Source: Atriophallophorus winterbourni
Taxonomy: Eukaryota > Platyhelminthes > Trematoda > Plagiorchiida > Microphallidae
Assembly (NCBI GenBank): GCA_013407085.1
Contig: JACCGJ010023499.1
Coordinates: 1 to 64,000, forward strand
Direction: 5' to 3'
Length of the DNA stretch: 64,000 bases
Shown here: positions 1 through 13,724 of the stretch, piece after piece
Layout: every line of letters begins with the position of its first letter
How positions within the stretch are numbered: position 1 is the stretch's first letter
Notes under the pieces: model-generated
Database searches by the model: none
The model's input: the letters and a program-made list of their open reading frames with translations, nothing else
What the model was told of the DNA's origin: nothing
Program-made: the position numbers and the translations under genes

Positions 1-14
1 TCAAAAGCTGCAAA

Positions 15-85
15 ACTTGAACATTCACGCGTTTGTGATGTACATCCATGGTCGACATCGACCGAAGGAGGCCAACAACACCCAA
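15..85 (+). pseudogene. LINE 3' end fragment
   Basis: ACATTCACGCG through CATCCATGGTCGACATCGACCG matches the 3' ends at 36340 (minus) and 39900 (plus). Its 5' side is outside the window. Confidence 0.55.
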
Positions 86-1300
86 CTTCCTACTCTATCC
101 AGTTTAATTTTATGTAGCTCTCTTGGGATTAAACACAAAATAACTATTGCGTTTGCGATAAAAAAATTTCTGATTATGAAGCCTCATTCTAGAATTTTCC
201 TTGGGATTTTTAGAGACTTTCCTACATTGAGACATATCATGTGATATTGAATAGTAGGAATTCAGGTTTCTTTTCGTGGACGAATTACCTCCCTTGTTTA
301 ACAGGTTTTATCTAACCAAATTTATTCAAATTCATCGGTCACAATCTTCGTCCCTACTCCTAGTTAACGATTTGGCTCATATTTAAAAGATTTATTTAAA
401 CCTGATTAAATTTTGTGTGGTTGGCTTCATTAGTGCGTTAGCAAGTTTAATTAATGTCTCTAATCACGCCAAACTACACAAACATGCCTTGGTTCAAATA
501 GCGTTTTCTCGAGACGGACTTTTGTAGCGAAACTACTGATGCGCTTTAATAGAGTCTGCAGCATTTCCCTATTTTCAATAAAATAGAGGCCATAATCGTT
601 TTATATCTCAGAGATCCAGACATCTTTCGAAAACCAAAGCCCTCGGTATTCCGTTAGTGCTTGATTCATGACCATCGAAGAAAAAGGTGAACGAAAGTTC
701 ATTCATATATATTCGTATTTTCAGCTCAATACAAAACATTTACTGTGAAAATATGCATAAAAATGTTACATAAAATACACGTATATTTCAATGAGATGAA
801 TTTGGCCGTAATTGTTTAATAAGAAGTTCCTTTTGACAAATATATTTTGATACAAATGAAATGATAGATCATTGATTTAAAAACGTTTAGAAAAGCGATA
901 TGATGTATTTCGATCGATTCTTTGGAAGGCTTGTCGACGATATAGTTGAATAGACTTGGCCATAACGGACAACATTTCCTGACCCCTGTGTGCAAGTTAA
1001 ATTCGCAAACCTAACGCCTGGTGGAGTTGTAACAGGTTTGAGTTAAGCTAACGAGTTTCAATTGAATCCTGTTTGACGGCTTAGTACCCGTTAATAAATG
1101 CGGGTTCCGATGTGGAAGACAGCGCGAACTCGACGAAATGCACTGTCGTTTTCCGTTGGAAATGCTATGTAATTCTACACAAGTCTGCGCATCCGATCTC
1201 CAGGCAAAATATGTCTTGCTCATTGATGTACGTTGCTAACGTTCGGTGGAGACCCATTTTATGTGCAAGCAGCTAATCTGCAGTATGTATGTATGTATGA
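86..1300. other. AT-rich DNA without recognised gene
   Basis: Only short chance frames are seen. If the NUDT14-like gene's 5' exons lie in this window they should be here or at 1541-3068, but no family-like segment was found. Confidence 0.5.
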
Positions 1301-1390
1301 AAGCACAAGCCTGATCCAGGCAAAGTGCCGTACAGTCAGAGACTGCACGTGGGCTAAGATACTGTCAGGTTGCCCAGACCTAATCGGCAG
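1301..1390 (-). repeat. Short hairpin repeat, copy 1
   Basis: It reads CACAAGCCTGATCCAGGCAA onward to the CAGACCTAATC end. Preceded by (TATG)n. It is close to the consensus. Confidence 0.85.
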
Positions 1391-1436
1391 TGCTCATCCT
1401 TCGGCTGTTATAACAACTTTGTTTCCACGTATAAGT

Positions 1437-1540
1437 AGCATATCTGTCTAGGCCTGGTCAACCCAACATTATCTTAGCCCACGTATAGTGTATGACTTTT
1501 TGACACTTTGTCTGGATCAAGCTTGTTATTTCATATATAA
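1437..1540 (+). repeat. Short hairpin repeat, copy 2
   Basis: TATCTGTCTAGGCCTGGTCA onward. It is inverted relative to copy 1, which is 46 nt away. Confidence 0.85.
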
Positions 1541-2250
1541 GTAACAGTAGGTAGATAAACATATTTCGGTCTGCTCAAAAACCGAACTCAATTGTCAGAG
1601 GCTGTTTGAGCCTGTTACCGTGTATTTCATATATGTGAACAACTTATTCTGATTGAATATTCATCCTATTTTGTTTATACGTAAGCTTACGAACAATGTA
1701 CTATGCAAATTGTTGTTGTGACTAAGTTACATCGGTTGGAACGAAAAATTCTTCATTCAAAGCAATAAACAAACAAGCTCCGGAGGCTTTAAAAACTTTG
1801 CCTACACTATTGTCGAAGATTAGATTGCAGACCTTCGAGTTTATATTCCGCAACTATGGAGTCCCGTGCAATTATCCAACGTGTGATATACTAACGCAGT
1901 CTCAGATGTTCGATTCCCAGTCGGAAAATTGAGAACGTTTTGATGGCAATAAAACTACAGCGATTTTCCTGTTAAAGGTTATCGCCGTTCGCATCCTCGT
2001 GCTATTGATAACTTAAACACGAAGGTAAAATGTATTTCATTGATTTATCGCGGAGATGTTGGAATGAAGCATAAATATTTCACGGTTTAAGTTTGACGAC
2101 CATACTAAGTGATCATTTGACCACCTCACCCATTGTTCTGGCTGGTGACATCCGAAGTTCCTCCAAAGATAACAGTTCTTAGGAATTCCTCGAATGCTCA
2201 ATAATTCTTTGTTAAAATTAATTTCATTGACATCGTGCATGCGTGTGTAA

Positions 2251-2340
2251 AATCACAAGCCTCATCCAGGCGAAGTGATTCACACACATAACTTGCACGT
2301 GGGCAAAGATACTGTCATGCTGCCCGTACCTAGACAGAGC
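2251..2340 (-). repeat. Short hairpin repeat, copy 3
   Basis: ATCACAAGCCTCATCCAGGC onward to CCTAGACAG. Confidence 0.85.
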
Positions 2341-3068
2341 GAGAGAAATGAAATTAGAAACGGCTGTGAGACATCAGCATGTTTCTGCATACAGCTAACT
2401 GCCGTGATGAATCAATTCAGCACGTGCTAATTCTTGAAACGTTTTCTCCCACTGTTATCAATCGTTCAAAGGGTTTTGTAGTGGCCTTCTTCTGGTAAGG
2501 TGGTCATTGATTAATATCGCGATAGACCGTCATCTGTTAAGTGTGCAGGGTAAATTCATATAAGCGCTTTTCATTGTCTGACTTATGGAACTTGGTAATT
2601 TCGTTCCCTCCAGTTTTCAATGTATATTGAATGCCGTGTATTTATTCCTATAGCTCACTAAATCTCGGTCGTTTTCAATTTACTATCAGGCGATAAATTG
2701 TTAAAACATATTCAATTTTTGTAAAAATGTGACAAAACTGTTTTCAAAAATGATATATTATTGCAATATATGAGGATAACAGTGAGGCGTTTAGTTATAC
2801 TTATTCTTCATAACTTTCATAGTTATCTTAATGTGCTATTAATGACCGAATAACTCGTATTAAGGTAAGGTTCATATTTTATTCCTTAGAACTATTCTTT
2901 CTGGCTTTGTGCTACCTTTTAAATAGTGAAAATTAAATCTGTCACGCACCAATTTGAGAATTTACTATATGACCGTTTCATTCGAACCTACCTGTATGTA
3001 TACGATTTTTCGCAACAGGATAATCAGATATTATTTATATCCTTGAGCTTTAATAATTCATATTTCAG

Positions 3069-3303
3069 TTGTATATTATTCCAAAATCCGTGAACGTCTT
3101 GGTGAAACTGGTCTTGAATCCGGGAAGGTTTTCACTGTGGATTCGTCTTCCATACCAAGTTCATCCGGTGAAGCCTTAGAACTCTGCGCTGGTTTAATAG
3201 ATGGAGTAGATACAAATGCAGCCAATGTTGCTGTACAAGAGGTGCTTGAAGAATGTGGCTATCATATCGACGCAACATCACTTCGCTTGATTGATCATTT
3301 TCA
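3069..3303 (+). CDS. NUDT14: NUDT14-like exon with Nudix box
   Basis: The exon runs from acceptor TATTTCAG to donor GTGAGT. It has two leading bases, 77 codons and two trailing bases. It holds the VYYSKIRERLG segment and the Nudix box. Confidence 0.8.
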
Positions 3304-4365
3304 GTGAGTAATTTCTTATTATGCACTATTAAATTTACATTTTTGCGACAATCTTCATTGGCAATCCATTCGCTGTGTGAATATTTTTATACATCTGTTT
3401 CATTTTATGCTCACTAGTTTGCATGAATTCAATTTATTTCAGTGTACATAAACTTTTTTATTCCTATCGTGTTCTAGTGTTCATCATCTTTAATGAGTTA
3501 CTCTTATTTAACTCTTTCCTCAAGAGAGCATTTCGCTATGTCAAAGAATCATTCGTTTAGCGTTAAGCTTTATTTTCATCGTTAGTTTAGAAAACTTTCC
3601 TTATCTGACGTATGTATGGAATAATCAGTTTAGAGTGATCCAAACGAACGCATAGCTTAAGAAAGTAATGATGGAAAAAATGCCATGTCATTTGCCTCTT
3701 GCAACTTATTTCGGGTGTCAGCCTACGTGGATTAAATATAATCCCATGTTCGCGAGTTATTACGATTATTTGCCAAGACATAAAATTAGTGTTTACTATT
3801 TCAATGCACCATTATTGTTTGTATAATCGAGTATATCGAATATTCTCCCTGTCACTTTTTTATTACATTCTCTTTAATCTTATTAAGAACTGATTATTAC
3901 CTATTTCACGTTGCTGTTTTGAAAGTCATCCTTTTAACTATCAGAGCTTCGATGTTGTGCTTCATTTTAATCTCTCAAACTAATATTCAAGTAAATATAA
4001 CTGAACTTAGTTTGTGTGAACTTCGTTGACGAACATTAACTAGCATCCGTGAGGTAGATGTTTTCCAACTTTAGTTTCCTCTTCGTTATTGATGCAATGC
4101 TTCACTTTTCTGTTCATGTAGCTCAAGTCTAGGCTTAATTGGAAGTCACATGACAATGTTTTACGCTGAAGTTGATGAATCTCAACGTGTTGCTTCTGGC
4201 GGTGGTCTGCATGAAGAAGGTGAAGTGATCGAAGTAATCGAATGGCCAGTATCAATCTTGGACAAGCTTCTTCAGCCGAATGCACACAGGCCCAATGTAT
4301 CCCCTTCGATGCTTTATGCGCTTTGTTGGTTCAAAATGAACATTTTACCATCTTTACCATCATAG
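3069..4365 (+). CDS. NUDT14: UDP-sugar diphosphatase, Nudix family (NUDT14-like), 3' exons
   Basis: Two exons, 3069-3303 and 4122-4365, are joined across an 818-nt intron (donor GTGAGT, acceptor TAG). They encode about 158 C-terminal residues ending in TAG. Known NUDT14 hydrolyses UDP-glucose and other nucleotide sugars to sugar-1-phosphate and UMP. The first exon carries the Nudix box: ELCAGLIDG, then the acidic helix QEVLEECGY with its metal-binding glutamates. The second carries the family-typical TMFYAEV, SGGGLHEEGEVIEV and ALCWF blocks. The residue before the acidic helix is Q where the Nudix consensus has R. The reading frame enters 3069 with two bases of a codon, so at least one 5' exon (roughly 60 residues by comparison with the 222-aa human protein) is missing. 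I did not find it in the first 3 kb. Acceptor 4121 was preferred over 4127 because it keeps the loop length seen in relatives. Confidence 0.82.
4122..4365 (+). CDS. NUDT14: NUDT14-like terminal exon
   Basis: One base completes the split codon, followed by 80 codons and TAG. It encodes GLIGSHMTMFYAEV through the C-terminal hydrophobic ALCWF segment. No canonical AATAAA was seen just downstream. Confidence 0.8.
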
Positions 4366-4971
4366 AGATTGATTGCGTACAGAAATATGACTGTGAACGT
4401 TATCTTGTTTTATTTTTATTAGTACCGTACATCATCGTTTTTAGTTTTCGCTGGACAGTTGTTTTCAAATTGCGATCCCGAAAATCGTCACAAAACAATG
4501 CATTGTTTTGTTCTCCCATTTTTGTGTGCAACTCCCTTTAAAACAAGAAATGATACAGGTTACAAAATAGATATTTTGTATTAGAAATCAACTATTTGTT
4601 GACTTATCCGACATATCCCAATTTCTTGCTTCGAAATAGTTCATTTTATTTTATTTTTTATCATTCGTCATTGTAGCAATATTATCACAGTTCTAGTTTG
4701 GGAATCTATTTTTAAGCAGAACCTTAATCATTTGCTGAAAGGAAATACAGCCAACCAAAGCTACTTCTTTCGGTCCTTCCTTAAATAGACTTCGGCCAAC
4801 TGGTCAAAGCACCGTTGAATCTCAAATTAAAGTCTGAATGCAGCGTATATAAACTAAGGTGGTTTTACTTGTTGGATACACGGATACTTAATTTTCGGGT
4901 CTGGCTTTATTGGCTAACGCTTAACAACCGACACATCAATGGGTAACAAGTTGCCTTCAGTTCTATATTCG

Positions 4972-4989
4972 ATATATATATATATATAT
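4972..4989. repeat. (TA)n microsatellite
   Basis: A run of nine TA units. Confidence 0.9.
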
Positions 4990-5284
4990 CTGAATGGGTA
5001 CGGTTATATCTCAAACTGTTTCCTTGTGAAAGCATACTTTGACTGTGATTTGAGATCTTCTTTTCCAAATTCAGTTATTTAATTTTTTAACCGGTTTAGG
5101 CCGTGATCACCCAAACTAAGGAAAAATTGTGTCTGTTAATCAAAATACCATTTGGTATGTTGGCAAGACTTACTGTGCAGAACTGCGCCTTTCCGTAGTG
5201 GCTGGTTACATTGATGGATTAGTTAACTTCATTGTTATCTCAAATCACGCCAGCATACGCGCATCCATTTCTATTTTCCAGCTC

Positions 5285-5386
5285 ATATCTATCTAGGCCT
5301 AGCCAACCTGACAGTATCTCAGCCTACGTGCAGTCTTTGCCTGTGTAGCACTTTGCCTGGATCAGGCTTGTGCTTTTATACATACG
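5285..5386 (+). repeat. Short hairpin repeat, copy 4
   Basis: ATATCTATCTAGGCCTAGCC to GGATCAGGCTTGTG. Confidence 0.85.
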
Positions 5387-6935
5387 CAAGTCGGTCGTAG
5401 GCGAGTTTTATCGTTACGTTCCCACCTTTAAGCGCGTCTTTCACATTTGACTAGCAAGGCTTCATTGACGTTGTCGTCATTTACGGGCGTGGTTAGGGCT
5501 CTTTTGAACGGTGTGTTGCATTCGCATTTTTCTGATCTCTACCTGCTGGTACAGAAACGCCAGCATATGGATTTTTCGCATCAGCGACATTGTCCTCCAA
5601 TGTGTAGTTCAATGTGATGAACTCCTTCGTTAGCTGTACAAAGCCTATTCAACGATTGATTTAAACAATAATGGTATGTCCGTAAATCCTAAAATGGTGC
5701 ATTATACTTTGGACTCACGGTTAATAATTGGCATAGCAACTTTGAAATGCCAGATTCACACAGTTATTTCAAGCCAATTGATCGCATTAACAATAATTAT
5801 TTGTTTGGGATGCTCGTTTCCTCTGCACTGATGCACCATAAACGGTACCAGGCTGTATTCTGTTTTCAGATTGTCTTCATTTCCGTTGATTTGATCAAAT
5901 GTCTTAGGCCCACTATGTGGATCGGTCTTCCCTACTTTGGCTATGTAAACCTGTTAACATTTATCTCGAAGTTCAACTTGGTCTTTGAATATTGCACTGC
6001 TTAAGGTGTTGCTGAACTCAGTCTTGCTATCATGGCCTTATGGTGACAACCAGTCCGAAACTTTTAGCTGAGTGCAATTTTCACCGAAAAATATCATAAA
6101 TGTGAATTTCACTTATAACCGCAAGATTATTTAATTATATCAAAATAACTATAAACAGCACATAAATAGCGCCTAATAGCACGCCGTGTAAACAAAACTG
6201 GCCTACTGCTCTCAAATGATTCCACCATCATTGTTGCTATATACATAAACATTTTGACACGTGTATGCACACGAACTCTCAATATATATTGACTTCATTT
6301 GCAATGAATTAAAGTCGATTCAATGGTGTGCATGTATACAATTACCGTGGTATCCACAGTCTGTTCAATTTAGCTAATGATGCATCGTATGATTACGGGA
6401 TGTGAACAAATAAATTTTAATTTAAATGAAATCCAATCATAAAGTTTGCATCATTCATAATATGTTACGAATCTACGCAATTGTTTCAAGCCTTTTCAGT
6501 AATTATGATGTAAAAATTTACAGTTTCGTTGTTTTCACAGTAAATCCTCAAAGTAGAATTAAACTTGGACATTTTGACAAATTTTTCAAGTTTCGCATAG
6601 GATTTACAAGTTTAATCATTTTTTGTCCAGACAGTGTTCGAATGGCACTGCCTTTACTTACTGAGGATCATTTGTAGTTATATGACTGTTTCCTATCTCG
6701 AAAGTATTCTCCGTTAGTGAAGGCTACTAGTATAAACTCTCGATCCTTTTAGTAAGGTTGTTAATTAAACCTGCCAAATATTATAAAGATGTTAAAAATC
6801 AAACAAGAGAAAATTTCAAGCATTCTTTGCTGTTCTCGTTATATTTGGGACCAATGCGATGTTAAGGCCAAGTTCTAAAACGTTTTTTACTAGTTACAGA
6901 TGATTGTATATTTTATATATATGATATATATTATA

Positions 6936-6984
<49 letters not shown>

Positions 6985-9900
6985 TGGGCACTTCGAATTA
7001 GAAAGAGCTACTTGTCTTTGCGATGTGATAATTTCTTGCGTACAGCGATATTATCGTTAGTTAGTGACCGAAGAGAAGCTATACACAACAGGAAAATGTT
7101 TTGCAGAGAACTTCTCTAACGTAATATTTTCAAACAAAAATTTACCGTCGGTACTTGAATCCCAAAAGCACGCACTGGCTGTTTGAATGCCTGCTCCATT
7201 TTTCTGCATAATCACACAAGAAACTACAAGGTATATTGAAATGGTTTTTTACCGATGTATTTGAATGGTCTGTTCAACTTTGCCAGCTGTGCGATCGATT
7301 GTTCAATGATGCTTGAAGTCCATTTTTGAACCTTATTGGTACTGAATTCAGAATTTCCAATCACGGATGCAATAATCTAGTTTTCAAATGATCACATCAT
7401 ACTTACTTCCTTAACGATACCGGTCGCCTCGATACCGTTAAATGCGGTTGGTTGCTGCAAAGAAAACGTGATTTGAGCGACCATTTTCGAAACATTTAAA
7501 TAATGTGATGAACGTTATTTTTCGCCGTTTTAGGTTTACATATAACATATATTGTTGTTCAATTCTGATGTGCTGCAGCCAGTAGTCTATGTAATTTGTG
7601 TTCAAACATTTGTGTCTCATCCACTAGTACATCTGTTTATTTCAAGATTTTGAAAGCGATTTTCAAAATGTTTTGAAAAATAATCATTTACAATGAAAGA
7701 TCTTGAAGCGTGTAAATAATTGATTTGTCCTACTTGTATTAGTTTTTATATAAATGTTATCCTATATCAGAAGGTTTGTTTGAAATACTCATGAATAAAT
7801 ACAATTTTATTTTGGAACGATTTCAGTAATACCATTAGTTTATTTTTTTCTCTCTCGAGCAGCAACAAATACAATCTATTTTGCTCTCATTCGCAGCTTC
7901 GCTCTCGTAGATAGTTGCTACTTATTCGACATATTTGGAAAGTATAAATATCCTAGTGCCGATAAATATGTACTTTGTTGTTTTTTGTTCATTAATTCAA
8001 TGTATTTTAGTTCTTAAATATTTGTAGTCTCTTAAATGTTATCAAACAGATATTAGGAATGAAAGATATCCTTTTGGATATTTGCCATCAAGCTCAACAA
8101 TGAATTTATAAAAAGGAGCTTGATCAACATCGAAAATGAATGAAAATATTTTTATTGTTCATTTATTCATCCGTTTCCCTTAATTTCAATGTTGGCCAAG
8201 GCGATAGGACAGGAGTAGCTATTTTTGAATGCAAAAGTTCAGTCTAAACATTTTGTTCTCTATCGCTTCATCTTTCCGTGAATTCGTGCAGTCAATCTTT
8301 AATAACAGTTGATGGGGAACCGTGTAAACAATAGAGAACGCCTCGGGTTTCATTCGGTGGCATGTGTCGACCAGACTGGCTTGAATATAAATGTACACCT
8401 TGCTTGATCAAGTTCAATTCAACCCACTTTAGTGATGTTCACCCATTTTTGTTATAAAGTTTCCGCATCGTTCGACTAATGTATTCTGCACCACAGAAGC
8501 AGTTGAATTTGTGAATGAACATTGAGTTTACCTATTGAGTTAGCTAGTCTTTAAGGCATGCTGTATACCTTTATTTTCAGTTTTTCTGAAATGACCTAAT
8601 TTTAACTATCTCCTGTATGTATTGGCTGGAAACATCGTCCTCACTTTGAACTTGATATATAACGACTTCTTTGTTGGCCTTACTGACATTTCGCGAATAT
8701 GTAATTCGATAAAACATGATAGGTAATCTTTTTACTGAGAACACATATTAGCAGTACAGGCTCTTCCCAAGATTCTTCGAAAGCAATTTTGTATCAAGGT
8801 TGTTGTGATCATAGAGTGAATATACTCCCTAGCCCTTGTCGTATTTTAATGAACTGGTCTAATCTGGTGTTTTGTTAATTAAATTTCATTGAAATCTAAA
8901 CATACATTGCTTTTTAATAGTCAGTGAAAAATATTTTCGTGAGCATTATCGAAATTTTTGATGCCCACATTTTATTGGAAATGAGGAACGTATCTATATA
9001 CGGTAATTACATATAGAATTTCCATTTCTGACCGTGTTTATTCTAGCATAGGCACGAAAGCATTCGTCAGTTAAAGTCCAATGTGCATAAACATGCAACT
9101 CTATCGATTTGACAATATATTTTTCCATAGAATTGAAATTACACATTTACTGTACTTCCATTCTCAGACGAAGTCTTATCAGTAATCTTCACTGATCTAT
9201 GTTTATTGTTTGTAGATCGTATTCATTGTCATGCATTTAATTTTAGAACTTGATAGGGAATACCAAATATTTTATCCTTTGTGATATTTATGTGTTCCTA
9301 TTTCACAACGCGATGGTTCTACGTATTTCACAACTCCTTACGCCCATTAAATCTTCTGAATAATGTTTTGCTCGCTTGCATAACATGCATCCCATCCCAG
9401 GTGGAGTACGTTCTCTACGCCATGAACTTCTAAAAATCACCAGATTCAAATGACATCCTCTTATTGTCAAGAGCTTAGATCCGTTTTTCTCTCGTTTTTA
9501 AATCTTCATTAAGACCGCTAGCTGTGGTAACGTAAAATATTACAAAAATATAAGCCTTACTTGTGTTGTATCTAAATTGCTGAAAACATTTTTTTAAAAA
9601 GCTGTATATGTTGTGTGTTACTTGCGGATCTGAGGCGTGGCTTTTACAGGTAACACTCGCCTTAAAAACTAACTAAATGCTCGATAATACTAAGCGTGAG
9701 ATTTGAATGACTGCTATATTGCTGATGTTGTGTAGGTAGCTTTCCAGAAGATCCAAAGAAAAGTAGTCTAAACAAAGTTCATAGATTTACTTGCGAGATA
9801 TTGCTGACAATAAAAGTATTTTATATTTTGGTACTTCCTAATCGGTCTCCCATGGCCGGACAATGTAAATAAAACTTTTACAGGCTGATATACTAACACA

Positions 9901-11166
9901 AGTGGTGTTCCGTAAGGCACTGTCTTGGATCCGTTATTGTAACAATTATACATCAAACATCTTCCTGGTCAGTTACTATCATCTTAACTACTAAAGTCTG
10001 ATGGCTTAAAACTGATACATCTGTACATATTTCAAGCTACTATGCTGTTTTTCGAAATTTTATCTATAGAATATTCCACTGGTCTTATTTAACCTAACGA
10101 TCGGTCAGTCCGTGTAAATCTGATAACATCTACATCGTTAGGAACGTTCGTACTTCAAAAGTGATACGTAGTTAGAGCTTGTTCAATGTGCTATTGAACC
10201 GGGTATCCATTTTTCACATGATTTGAAGATAAAGGTTGAACATAGACGGTGTCCATCGTAACAGCCTTCTCGTGCTGTTTGCTAAATTGTAGCTCGCACG
10301 ACTGGTTGGAAGACGTTGTACGCTATACTTATACGAAAATTTTATACAACATTGACTAGAAAAATATAGTCGTGCCATGACGTGAAAATCTCGGAAAACC
10401 TTTTAACTCAGATGAAAAGTTCTTTGTGCGATCAATCGCGCTAACTTATTAGTGAGTAATCATGCTGAAAACGAATCTTTCGAATATAATTGCTTTAATA
10501 TTCAGATCAGTCTAAAGTTTTTTGTCATTAAGAAACGATTCAAATCGCAATCAATAATCTCTATGCAAAGACAATGTTTCGCATTTCATCGTTTCAGCTG
10601 TGAAATTTCTCATCATATTTGTTGAATAGCCCACATTTTTAGCGCTTCGGTAAATTTGAAAACTAAAACCGAATCAAGCTATATTTTTAGTTAAAATCAT
10701 TATATACGAGATTGTGATTAAAAAAGTTGAAAAAATGACAAAACTCACAAGAAAATGATTCTGCACAATTTACTTATATGTTTACCATAATGTGTTGCTT
10801 CGCTATGTATGTTTATCATAACGTATTGCTTCCAAAAATATAATGATAAAAAATCTATTTAATGCAAAAAAATTTCAGATTTGCTAATGTCAGCGATTAC
10901 TTATCGGGAATTTCCTCATCGAAATTTCATGAACTCAATGCAATACAGGTTTCAATATTTCGGTAAACAATATTGTCACAACCTGCTTTAGTGTAACGAT
11001 CGTATAATATTTATATCATTTTATTTGTAATCCTCAACCCGGACAAGTTTTAACAATTGCCTCAAAATGTCGTTGTAATAATTTCAGCCGATAATGTCAT
11101 CTCTCATTTATTTTTAGTCACTGCTCACCTCCTGTGGCTCCACATCATCCATCACGATAACGAAAA
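5387..11166. other. AT-rich intergenic DNA, no recognised gene
   Basis: The longest frames here are under 90 codons and show no codon structure or splice context. Apart from the TA microsatellite near 6940, no repeat, RNA or mobile element was recognised. Confidence 0.5.
6939..6981. repeat. (TA)n microsatellite
   Basis: A run of about 21 TA units, preceded by imperfect ATAT-rich sequence from 6910. Confidence 0.95.
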
Positions 11167-12479
11167 TAAGCGTTTAAATTATAAGTATTTTGGTTGCCTT
11201 GAGAAGTTCAGTTCAATTTGTACAAGCAGATAAAAATATGGTGTTCCTAATGTTCATTTTGTTAAACGCTGCTCAAAAGCATCTAACACAACCAAAAGAT
11301 TGAACATTTTATATATTTGGATAACGAGCATTTTCTAACCAAATCTTATCTAGAACATCGAGTGCTTCAGATCAAGTATTCTACATTGTGGAACAGATTT
11401 CATAAGGTAAAGAATTCACGGTAAAAATCGATATTTTAAGTTTGTATGAAAAACATTTCATCAAATTTTATCGCATTTTTATTCACGTAATTCATTTGGA
11501 GTACATTCTGAGTTTCTCACAATTCACAATCGACACATTGGAAACGAATGAAATGGAAACACAGATCAATATAGAGTTGCACGCCAGCTGGATGAATGAA
11601 TAGACAGACTTCGTACCAGTATTGTACGAAATAAGATCATAAAACTTTACTAATTTATATTTTAATTTTTTTTCAGCAAATCAATAACAATTCGCTAAAA
11701 TGAAAATATAACATTTAATATCACTGTGCGCAATTTTGGTTCAAAGCATAGAGTTTCTGTTTATTGGCATATTGTGAATGTTTTAAAATATTGTCAAAAT
11801 GCCCTATATATAAGTGCGTCCTCATTCAAAATAAAAATGATTTAATTTTGAATACAAAATTACAGAATGCACTATAAAAGTTCAATTTCCTCGTGTATTA
11901 TAAGTGTTAAATTCCTTTCGAAATTCTCAGAGAATTTGTTACCAAAAAGCAGATAGTAATCCTACACACCTTGATTTGACAACTTGTCATCAAATTTTGA
12001 TTTTAGGCAGTTTTTAATATTATATACACTGGAACAAAACTTTCATTCTTCTGAACCTAACTGGATATACATCCTTTAAAAGTCCTTCTCGGAATTCACG
12101 AAGATAAACTTTTCTTCAGGCATTCTTTGATACAAAATAATTTTTGTTCATTAATGTAGAATGTTTCAATGTTTGAGTTATTTAAAATCAAGAAACAAAT
12201 GTTCCAATACCGATTAATTAATAAATAAAATATTTTTCCATCCCTAAATTTATAATGTTCCCGTCAAAATTGATGGAAATTTAAATCGAATGTGCCTTTT
12301 TAGATGAAGAATTTTACAGTTATTTATAATTTTCCAACTGAAGCATTATCTCATGGACATTGGTGTATCATTATTAGAATCAACTCAAATTGGAAGGCAA
12401 GTCCTCATTTTCATATTTCATTACGAATGCATTGTCTAGGGGCGCGAAATAGGTGTTACCGCAAATTAATTTATCAAAC
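11167..12479 (+). repeat. 1.3-kb direct repeat, left copy
   Basis: The sequence from TAAGCGTTTAAATTATAAG to TTATCAAAC is repeated at 16307-17619 with only scattered substitutions and small indels. A 61-codon frame at 12304 is shared by both copies, but it has ordinary AT-rich composition and no recognisable product. The ends show no TG...CA or inverted repeats, so LTRs are not supported. Confidence 0.85.
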
Positions 12480-13218
12480 GACACCATGAATCCAATAAAT
12501 AATTTCACTGATTTATTCCTATATGATGTAAGCTCCCACAAATATCTTTATACGAAGGCATAAATTACGTTAAATAAAATTGCAAATAATGCACACATTA
12601 CCTCGTCTCATTTACGGGCACCTTGTTTCAATGTTTCATCACTAAAAGCAAATTTTTCATCTATTAGGAAATGGTTGAACACTAAACGTGAATTATTACT
12701 CTCATCAAATTCTTCATTGAACGTGGATTAAAAATCTTGAATTTGAATTAGAATATTCCCACTGGTGTACCCTGAAAAAAGTGTCACATAATTGGCTTGA
12801 AATGATATGTTATTAGAGCTTATTCACTACGCCGCTGAAACTCGAACACCCAATTACGGGTCATGGAGAATTTTAAACTTTCAGATCTCTTAGCCCTATT
12901 AGATCGAATCAGATTAAATACAATTGATCATAAATTCAGAGAACTGGTTTTAACGCTTCCATTGGACAACTATGTTTCAGATTTTACTCACATGTTGTTT
13001 GTAAACATCACAAAACCGGTCGTATTGCGTGATGGAAATGTATGCAAATTAGCTCTCATTTTCAGAATCATGGGTTAGAAAAACTGTCAACATGAGTGTT
13101 GGCTAAAGTGATTAAACAGGTTGGTCGTAACATCCTTATACAACAGTGGTATACAAGCGGAACTTATTTTATATTCATCCACTGTTTCAAATGCATTGTG
13201 TTCCTAATCATACTGTCC

Positions 13219-13262
13219 CAACCTGAGGAGCGTAAACAACACAAAAACCGGTCGTGGGCTGC
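13219..13262 (+). ncRNA. Decayed hammerhead core, array unit 2
   Basis: CTGAGGA (13223-13229) is followed by GCGT-AAACA-ACAC, nearly a 4-bp stem II with a 5-nt loop. Then come AAAA in place of GAAA and ACCGGTC, a self-complementary stem III ending in the GTC cleavage triplet. The base order after GTC (GTGGG) can pair with CCCAAC before CTGAGGA. The essential G12 is A. Confidence 0.4.
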
Positions 13263-13449
13263 GTGTGTGATCGATATGCACGCAAATAAGATTTTTTAAC
13301 GTCATGGGGTTGAAAAGTATCTACATGTGTGTGTGGAATCATGTGAATAAAAATCTAAGTCGTACCAACCTTATGCAGAACTGGCATACAAGCGCTACTT
13401 GTTCATCATTCTTCCACTGTTTCAAGCAAGTGTGGATCATGATTATACC

Positions 13450-13496
13450 GTCCTCACCTGATGAGAGCAAATAAAATAAATCCGTTCGTGTGGTGA
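13450..13496 (+). ncRNA. Decayed hammerhead core, array unit 3
   Basis: CTGATGA (13458-13464) is exact. The stem I strands TCCTCAC (upstream) and GTGTGG (after GTTC) can pair at five of six positions. The GAAA box and stem II are lost. Confidence 0.35.
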
Positions 13497-13685
13497 GTGT
13501 GATGGAAAAGCATGCAAATTATCAATTTTGTTCATGGTCACGGAGTTAAGCACTGCCTGAATGAGCGCGTGCTCTTATGACTGAAAAGCTTAGTCGTAAA
13601 ATCCTTGTTCAACGTTACCATGAAAGAGCAGTTTCTATTCCTATCTTAGAGTGTTTCATGCCTATGCTGATCCTAGTCCTTCTGT

Positions 13686-13724
13686 CCGTACCTGATGAGT
13701 GCAATCAAGACAAAACCGGTGTAA
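13686..13724 (+). ncRNA. Decayed hammerhead core, array unit 4
   Basis: CTGATGA (13692-13698) is exact. A GT...AC stem II remnant, AAAA in place of GAAA, and ACCGGT follow, but the base after the GGT cleavage region is deleted. Confidence 0.35.

Noticed and set aside
1301..1390. Hairpin repeat as a hammerhead or tRNA-derived SINE
   Set aside because: It lacks CTGATGA and GAAA boxes and has no A/B box pair. Only the three short stems are supported.
3132..3326. 64-codon minus-strand ORF
   Set aside because: It is the antisense of the NUDT14-like exon at 3069-3303.
12304..12489. Short ORF conserved between the two 1.3-kb direct repeats (also at 17432)
   Set aside because: The repeats are nearly identical throughout, so shared reading frame is expected without selection. 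There is no start context or known product, and substitutions change amino acids freely.
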